A stretch of DNA of 64,000 nucleotides, taken from the NCBI RefSeq assembly GCF_007556595.1, contig NZ_VJNB01000003.1:124001-188000 (forward strand). Direction: 5' to 3'. The notes beneath the pieces are model-generated. The model saw only the letters and a program-made list of their open reading frames with translations, was not told the origin of the DNA and searched no databases. Position 1 is the stretch's first letter. The number at the start of each line of letters is the position of its first letter. Shown in pieces: positions 60,210 to 64,000 of the stretch. Origin of the DNA: Tepidimonas alkaliphilus (GTDB taxonomy: Bacteria > Pseudomonadota > Gammaproteobacteria > Burkholderiales > Burkholderiaceae_C). The position numbers were made by a program, and so were the translations under genes.

Positions 60210-61256
60210 TCAGGTCGCGCGGGTGTGCTTCTCGATGAGCTGCCGGGCGGTGTCGAGCAGGTCGCGCCCGTTGAAGCCGCGCCGATCCATCTCTTGCACC
60301 CACTCCACCTCGACCTGGCGCGCCTTGCGGCGAAACTCTTGCGCCTGCGCCAATTCGATGGTGTGGATGCGGTTGCCGCGCTGCTGCGCCTGCTGGCGCG
60401 CCGGCGCATCCCCGCCCTGCTGCGTGCGGCCCATGAGGGCCGAGGTCTGCGGCCCCGAGTTGGCGTCGATCACCTTCCTCAATTCCGGCGGCAGCGACGC
60501 GTAGCGCGCCTTGTTCATCGCCATCACGAAGGTGGTGGTGTAGAGCGCGCCGCCCTTGGGGTCGAACTCGCTGTGATACTGCACGAGCTCGTGCACCTTG
60601 ATGGAGGGCACCACTTCCCACGGGATGACGCACCCGTCGATCACGCCTTTGGACAGCGCATCCGGAATTTGCGGCAGCGGCATGCCCACGGGAGTGGCGC
60701 CCAGATAGCCCAACATTTTGGTGATTGGTCGCGTGGGGCCGCGCATCTTAAGGCCACGCAGATCGTCAGGCTGCGTGATGGGGCGCGACTTCACGTGAAA
60801 CACCCCAGGCCCGTGCACGTGCAGCGCGATCAGGTGCACATCGCGAAACTCATCCGCAGCCTTGGTCTGGACGTAGTCCCAAAAGGCGCGCGAGGTGGCC
60901 TCGGCGTTCGTCATCATGAATGGCATTTCAAAGACCTCGCTGCGCGGAAAACGCCCCGGCGTGTTGCCGGGCAGTGTCCAGACGATGTCCACCACGCCAT
61001 CTTTGGCTTGATCGTAAAGCTGCGCCGGCGTGCCCCCCAGCTGCATCGCCGGGTAGCCCTCAAACTTGATGCGCCCGCCCGACTCGCGCTCGACCTTGTC
61101 CATCCACGCTTTGTGCATATGAAGCCAGACGTTGGAGGTGGGCGACATGAAGGTGTGAAATTTCAGCGTCACGCTGGCTTGGGCCAGGCCCACCAGGGCG
61201 GGGGCGCCAAGAGCGGCGGCGGCTCCCGATTGAATCAGGGTGCGACGGCGAATCAT
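60210..61256 (-). CDS. TRAP transporter substrate-binding protein (DctP family), orphan
   Basis: 348-residue periplasmic receptor for a TRAP-type organic-acid importer. The N-terminus MIRRRTLIQSGAAAALGAPA looks like a twin-arginine signal. Family segments are VTLKFHTFMSPTSNVWLHMH, GGRIKFEGYPAMQLGGTPAQ, DLRGLKMRGPTRPITKMLGY and GVIDGCVIPWEVVPSIKVHE. ATG 61256 has AAGGAG nine bases upstream. No DctQ or DctM membrane subunit is nearby, so the transporter partner lies elsewhere. Ligand unknown. Confidence 0.9.
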   Translation of the reverse strand: MIRRRTLIQSGAAAALGAPALVGLAQASVTLKFHTFMSPTSNVWLHMHKAWMDKVERESGGRIKFEGYPAMQLGGTPAQLYDQAKDGVVDIVWTLPGNTPGRFPRSEVFEMPFMMTNAEATSRAFWDYVQTKAADEFRDVHLIALHVHGPGVFHVKSRPITQPDDLRGLKMRGPTRPITKMLGYLGATPVGMPLPQIPDALSKGVIDGCVIPWEVVPSIKVHELVQYHSEFDPKGGALYTTTFVMAMNKARYASLPPELRKVIDANSGPQTSALMGRTQQGGDAPARQQAQQRGNRIHTIELAQAQEFRRKARQVEVEWVQEMDRRGFNGRDLLDTARQLIEKHTRAT

Positions 61257-61503
61257 GGTGCACACACTCCTTGCGACGTCGAGATGGATTGCGTTCAGGC
61301 CCTCGATCGGCGCCTGCTGCGCGGCGATTCGATCGAGAACCCACCGCAAGGTTGCAGTGTAGCCCTGCAGGGCCCGGATCCACCCGCCAAGCGACACCGC
61401 CGACACGGCGATGCGACAGCCCGCACGCCAACGGCTGCGCTAGACTGCTCGGGGGAATGTTGGCGGCAGTTTCCGGGCCAGACAGCAGGGGTTGGTTGCA
61501 TCG

Positions 61504-62178
61504 ATGAAGCTTTACAACTACTTTCGTTCCGGCACTTCGTTTCGCGTGCGCATCGCGCTCAACCTCAAAGGGCTGGACTACGACTACGTGGCGGTGCATC
61601 TGGCCAAGGGCGAGCAGCACGGCCCCACCTACCGGGCGCTCAGCCCCGACGGGCTGGTGCCGCTGCTGGAGCTGGAGGGCGAGCCGCAGCCGCTGCGGCT
61701 GAGCCAATCGATGGCCATCATCGAATACCTGGACGAAGTGTTCCCCGAGCCGCCGCTGCTGCCGCGCGATCCGCTCGGGCGCGCGCGCGTGCGGGCGCTG
61801 GCGCAGACGATCGCCTGCGAGATTCACCCGATCAACAACCTGCGCGTGCTGAAGTATCTGGCCGGGCCGCTGGCCCTGTCGGAGGCGCAGCGCGCCGAGT
61901 GGTACAACCATTGGGTGATGGAGGGGCTGCGCATCTATGAGCGCCGCCTTCAACAGCTGGCTGAGGAGCGCGCGCGGCAAGATCTGCCGCCGTCGGTGTA
62001 CTCGTACGGTGACACGCCGACGCTGGCGGACTGCTGCCTGGTGCCGCAGATCGTCAACGGGCGCCGCTTCGGCCTGGAATACGACGGCATCCCGTTGACG
62101 CTGGCGGTCTATGAGCGTTGCATGCAGCTGGAGGCGTTCCAGCGCGCCCACCCGAGCCGCTGCCCCGATGCCGAGTGA
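61504..62178 (+). CDS. maiA: Maleylacetoacetate isomerase / zeta-class glutathione S-transferase
   Basis: Glutathione-dependent isomerisation of maleylacetoacetate or maleylpyruvate in aromatic breakdown. The 224-residue product has a thioredoxin-like N-terminal domain (LYNYFRSGTSFRVRIALNLK), with the zeta-class Ser/Cys motif in the form SGTSFRVR, then QSMAIIEYLDEVFPEPPLLP. The helical C-terminal domain contains the DTPTLADCCLVPQIVN segment. ATG 61504 gives the family N-terminus MKLYNYFRS. It overlaps pgeF by 11 bases. Confidence 0.9.
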   Translation: MKLYNYFRSGTSFRVRIALNLKGLDYDYVAVHLAKGEQHGPTYRALSPDGLVPLLELEGEPQPLRLSQSMAIIEYLDEVFPEPPLLPRDPLGRARVRALAQTIACEIHPINNLRVLKYLAGPLALSEAQRAEWYNHWVMEGLRIYERRLQQLAEERARQDLPPSVYSYGDTPTLADCCLVPQIVNGRRFGLEYDGIPLTLAVYERCMQLEAFQRAHPSRCPDAE

Positions 62179-62989
62179 GATCCCGCCTCCGCGCTGGCAG
62201 ACGCTGGGGCCGCTGCCGGGCGTGGCGGCGGATCTCGGCCCCGGCGCGCGCGGCTGGGTCAGCACCCGCAGCGGCGGCGTCTCCGCCGGCCCGTGGGCGT
62301 GGCTGAACCTGGGCGACCACGTTGGCGACGAGCCTGCGGCGGTGGCGGAGAACCGCCGTCGGCTGACCGTCGCGCTCGGAGTGCGACCCGTGTTTTTGCG
62401 CCAAGTGCACGGCTGCGCTGTAGTGCGGGTTGACGATGCCACGCCCGACGGCATCGAGGCCGACGCCGCCTGGACCGACGCGTCCGGCGTGGCCTGCACG
62501 GTGCTGGTGGCCGACTGCCTGCCGGTGCTGTTGGCCACCGCCGCCGGCGAATCGGTGGCGGCGGCGCACGCCGGCTGGCGCGGGCTGGCCGGGCAGGGCG
62601 GCCGCGGCGTGCTGGAGGCGCTGGCCGAAGCCTGGCCGGCGGTGCGCGACCCAGCGGCGCGGGCCGCCTGCCGCGTCTGGATCGGGCCGGCAATCGGACG
62701 CGCGGCATTCGAGGTCGGCGACGAGGTGCGGCGCGCCTTCGTGGAGGCGGCTCGCGACGATGCGTTGGCATTCACTCCTTCGCCGCGCACGCCGGGGCGC
62801 TGGCTGGCGGACCTGGCGTGGCTGGCGCGCGCGCGGCTGCACCGGCTCGGCTTTGGGAATGTCGGCGGCCACGACGGCAGCGCGATCTGGTGCACCGTCT
62901 CACAGCCGACGGTCTTTTTCTCGCACCGGCGCGACGCGGCCCGGCTCGGCGCCAGCGGTCGCATGGCCGCTTGCGTTTGGCGCGCCTGA
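62168..62989 (+). CDS. pgeF: PgeF/YfiH-type multicopper-fold (laccase-domain) protein
   Basis: 273-residue protein of the DUF152 family, described as peptidoglycan editing factor and as a purine nucleoside phosphorylase/adenosine deaminase. The zinc and catalytic residues are present: RQVHG, VADCLPVLL and AAHAGWRGLAG. The downstream CIGPAIG motif appears as WIGPAIGRAAFEVG, with Trp in place of Cys. The start overlaps maiA. Its 3' end is overlapped antisense by a small membrane-protein gene. Confidence 0.9.
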   Translation: MPSEIPPPRWQTLGPLPGVAADLGPGARGWVSTRSGGVSAGPWAWLNLGDHVGDEPAAVAENRRRLTVALGVRPVFLRQVHGCAVVRVDDATPDGIEADAAWTDASGVACTVLVADCLPVLLATAAGESVAAAHAGWRGLAGQGGRGVLEALAEAWPAVRDPAARAACRVWIGPAIGRAAFEVGDEVRRAFVEAARDDALAFTPSPRTPGRWLADLAWLARARLHRLGFGNVGGHDGSAIWCTVSQPTVFFSHRRDAARLGASGRMAACVWRA

Positions 62990-63205
62990 CGTGGGATCGG
63001 CGGCGGCTTGCGCCTGCGCGGCGCGCCGCGCCGCCTTGCGCCGCAGCGGGCTGCCGGCGATATAAACGAACAGCGCCATCGGCAGCAGCCCGTAGCCCAG
63101 CGCCACGCGCAGCGCGGCCCCGATGCCGCCGTCCGCCGCCCCGGCGGTGGCCAGGGCCATCAGCAGCACCACGTAGCCCCAAGCCAACAGCACCACCAGC
63201 ACCAT
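62900..63205 (-). CDS. Small conserved-type membrane protein, overlapping pgeF antisense
   Basis: 101-residue protein with two membrane helices (MVLVVLLAWGYVVLLMALAT and ALGYGLLPMALFVYIAGSPL), a basic stretch (LRRKAARRAAQAQ) and a polar tail. ATG 63205 has GCAGGAG nine bases upstream, which supports a real gene. The last 90 bases run antisense to the end of pgeF. It resembles small hypothetical proteins seen beside phaC in Comamonadaceae; function unknown. Confidence 0.62.
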   Translation of the reverse strand: MVLVVLLAWGYVVLLMALATAGAADGGIGAALRVALGYGLLPMALFVYIAGSPLRRKAARRAAQAQAAADPTSGAPNASGHATAGAEPGRVAPVREKDRRL

Positions 63206-63403
63206 GCGCGATCACTCCTGCCGCGGCGACGCCAACGCCACCAGCACAATGGTAGCCCGAGCGGCGCCTCGGTGACATTCTTGGTCTTCAGCCGTGACAC
63301 AGCCACAACACCGTCATCGTTGTGACCCTGGGAAACGTTAAGATGTGCAACAAAACGCAACACCGAACTAAATATCCCCACGATCGCAGAGGAGACCGTC
63401 GCC

Positions 63404-64000
63404 ATGGCCGACCAACCCCACTCTGAGCCTTGGATGGCTTGGGCGCAACAGGCCTGGCAGCCGTGGCTGACGCCTTGGGGATGGTGGGGCGAGACGGCTC
63501 AGGAGTTGACAGCGTTGTCGCAACTGCTGCGTCATTTGAGCGGGCAGCCGCTGCAGCTGGATGCGGCGCAGTGGCTGCAGATTCAGCAAGATTATTTGCG
63601 CGAGCTCACGCAGCTATGGCAGCAGGGCCCGCACGTCAAGCCCCCGGCGGACAAACGCTTTGCCGCTGAAGCTTGGGCGCGCAACCCTTTGGCGGCCTTC
63701 CAGGCGGCGTGGTATTGGCTGAATGCCCGCACCCTGATGCGCATGGCCGAAGCCGTGCAAGCCGACGCCAAAACCAAAGCGCGCCTTCGCTTTGCGGTGC
63801 AACAATGGATGGATGCCAGCGCTCCGAGCAATTTCTTGGCCTTCAACGCCGAGGCGCAGCAAAAAGCGCTGGAGACGCATGGCGAAAGCCTGGCGCGCGG
63901 GGTGCTAAACCTGCTGCACGATTTGCAGCGCGGTCAAATCTCCATGACCGATCCCCAAGCCTTTGAAGTGGGGCGCAACGTCGCCGCCACCGAAGGGCAG
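63404..64000 (+). CDS. phaC: PhaC, class I poly(3-hydroxyalkanoate) synthase (3' end outside window)
   Basis: Polymerises 3-hydroxyacyl-CoA into storage granules. The visible 199 residues cover the variable N-terminus (many Trp) and the start of the conserved region: DKRFAAEAWARNPLAAFQAA, then WMDASAPSNFLAFNAEAQQK and ARGVLNLLHDLQRGQISMTD. The catalytic Cys-Asp-His domain lies beyond the window. GAGGAG stands about eight bases before ATG 63404. The 198-base gap upstream holds a small inverted repeat (CACAAC 63304-63309 / GTTGTG 63319-63324) but no convincing promoter. Confidence 0.94.
   Translation, partial: MADQPHSEPWMAWAQQAWQPWLTPWGWWGETAQELTALSQLLRHLSGQPLQLDAAQWLQIQQDYLRELTQLWQQGPHVKPPADKRFAAEAWARNPLAAFQAAWYWLNARTLMRMAEAVQADAKTKARLRFAVQQWMDASAPSNFLAFNAEAQQKALETHGESLARGVLNLLHDLQRGQISMTDPQAFEVGRNVAATEGQ

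Noticed and set aside
61257-61503. Possible promoter TAGACT at 61441 before maiA
   Set aside because: No -35 at a workable distance and the match is weak; nothing else distinctive was seen in this 247-base gap.

Overview
The window is one contiguous piece of a high-GC betaproteobacterial chromosome. Gene order and protein style (bamA-skp-lpxD-fabZ-lpxA-lpxB-rnhB, carA-lysE-carB-greA, aceE-aceF-lpdA with a lipoyl domain on E3, smc-zipA, a class I phaC) point to Burkholderiales, probably a Comamonadaceae or Tepidimonas/Caldimonas-like member. That placement is an inference from protein resemblance. Nearly all of the sequence codes for protein. I saw no rRNA or tRNA gene, CRISPR array, intact insertion sequence or prophage, and no gene-free stretch longer than 300 bases.

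Layout. 1-7688 (+): outer-membrane biogenesis and lipid A synthesis (bamA, cut by the window edge, skp, lpxD, fabZ, lpxA, lpxB), then rnhB and an rRNA methyltransferase, mostly with start/stop overlaps. 7753-14145 (+): carbamoyl-phosphate synthetase (carA, carB) flanking a LysE-type exporter, then greA behind a leader hairpin, and a small membrane protein. 14165-18555 (-): a membrane sensor kinase and FixJ-type regulator, folD, and a broken RhuM-family gene containing a DNA palindrome. 18585-25525 (+): pyruvate dehydrogenase complex and a cytochrome c4 preceded by an FNR/CRP-type palindrome. 25638-32199: fabI (-) and a divergent yejABEF-type peptide importer (+). 32295-35799 (+): two small membrane proteins and an orphan GspE/PilB-type ATPase. 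35887-38996 (-): 3-hydroxyacyl-CoA dehydrogenase, enoyl-CoA hydratase and a Crp-like regulator. 39098-43517: a FimV-like protein (+), a D-2-hydroxyacid dehydrogenase (-) and an MFS transporter (+).

43561-54589 (-) is a nine-gene array read dapC-dapD-pilU-dapE-TPR protein-L,D-transpeptidase-like protein-prmB-yheS-type ABC-F-rRNA m5C methyltransferase, with gaps of at most 56 bases. It places diaminopimelate synthesis next to a peptidoglycan-acting YkuD enzyme whose C-terminal NTF2-like domain is shared with the preceding TPR protein. 54654-59218 (+): smc and zipA, without the usual ligA immediately after. 59215-61256 (-): an orphan Hpt protein, a Nudix hydrolase and an orphan TRAP-type binding protein. 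61504-64000: maiA and pgeF (+), a small membrane protein (-) overlapping pgeF antisense, and the start of phaC (+), cut by the window edge.

Most of this is core chromosome. I did not find a clear-cut unknown defence or mobile system. The observations most worth follow-up are the Csd6/Pgp2-like YkuD+NTF2 protein in the dap array, the orphan ATPase with an unrecognised N-terminus and MshEN-like repeats, the RhuM remnant with a perfect palindrome, the FNR-type box before cytochrome c4, and the near-identical lipoyl domains of E2 and E3.
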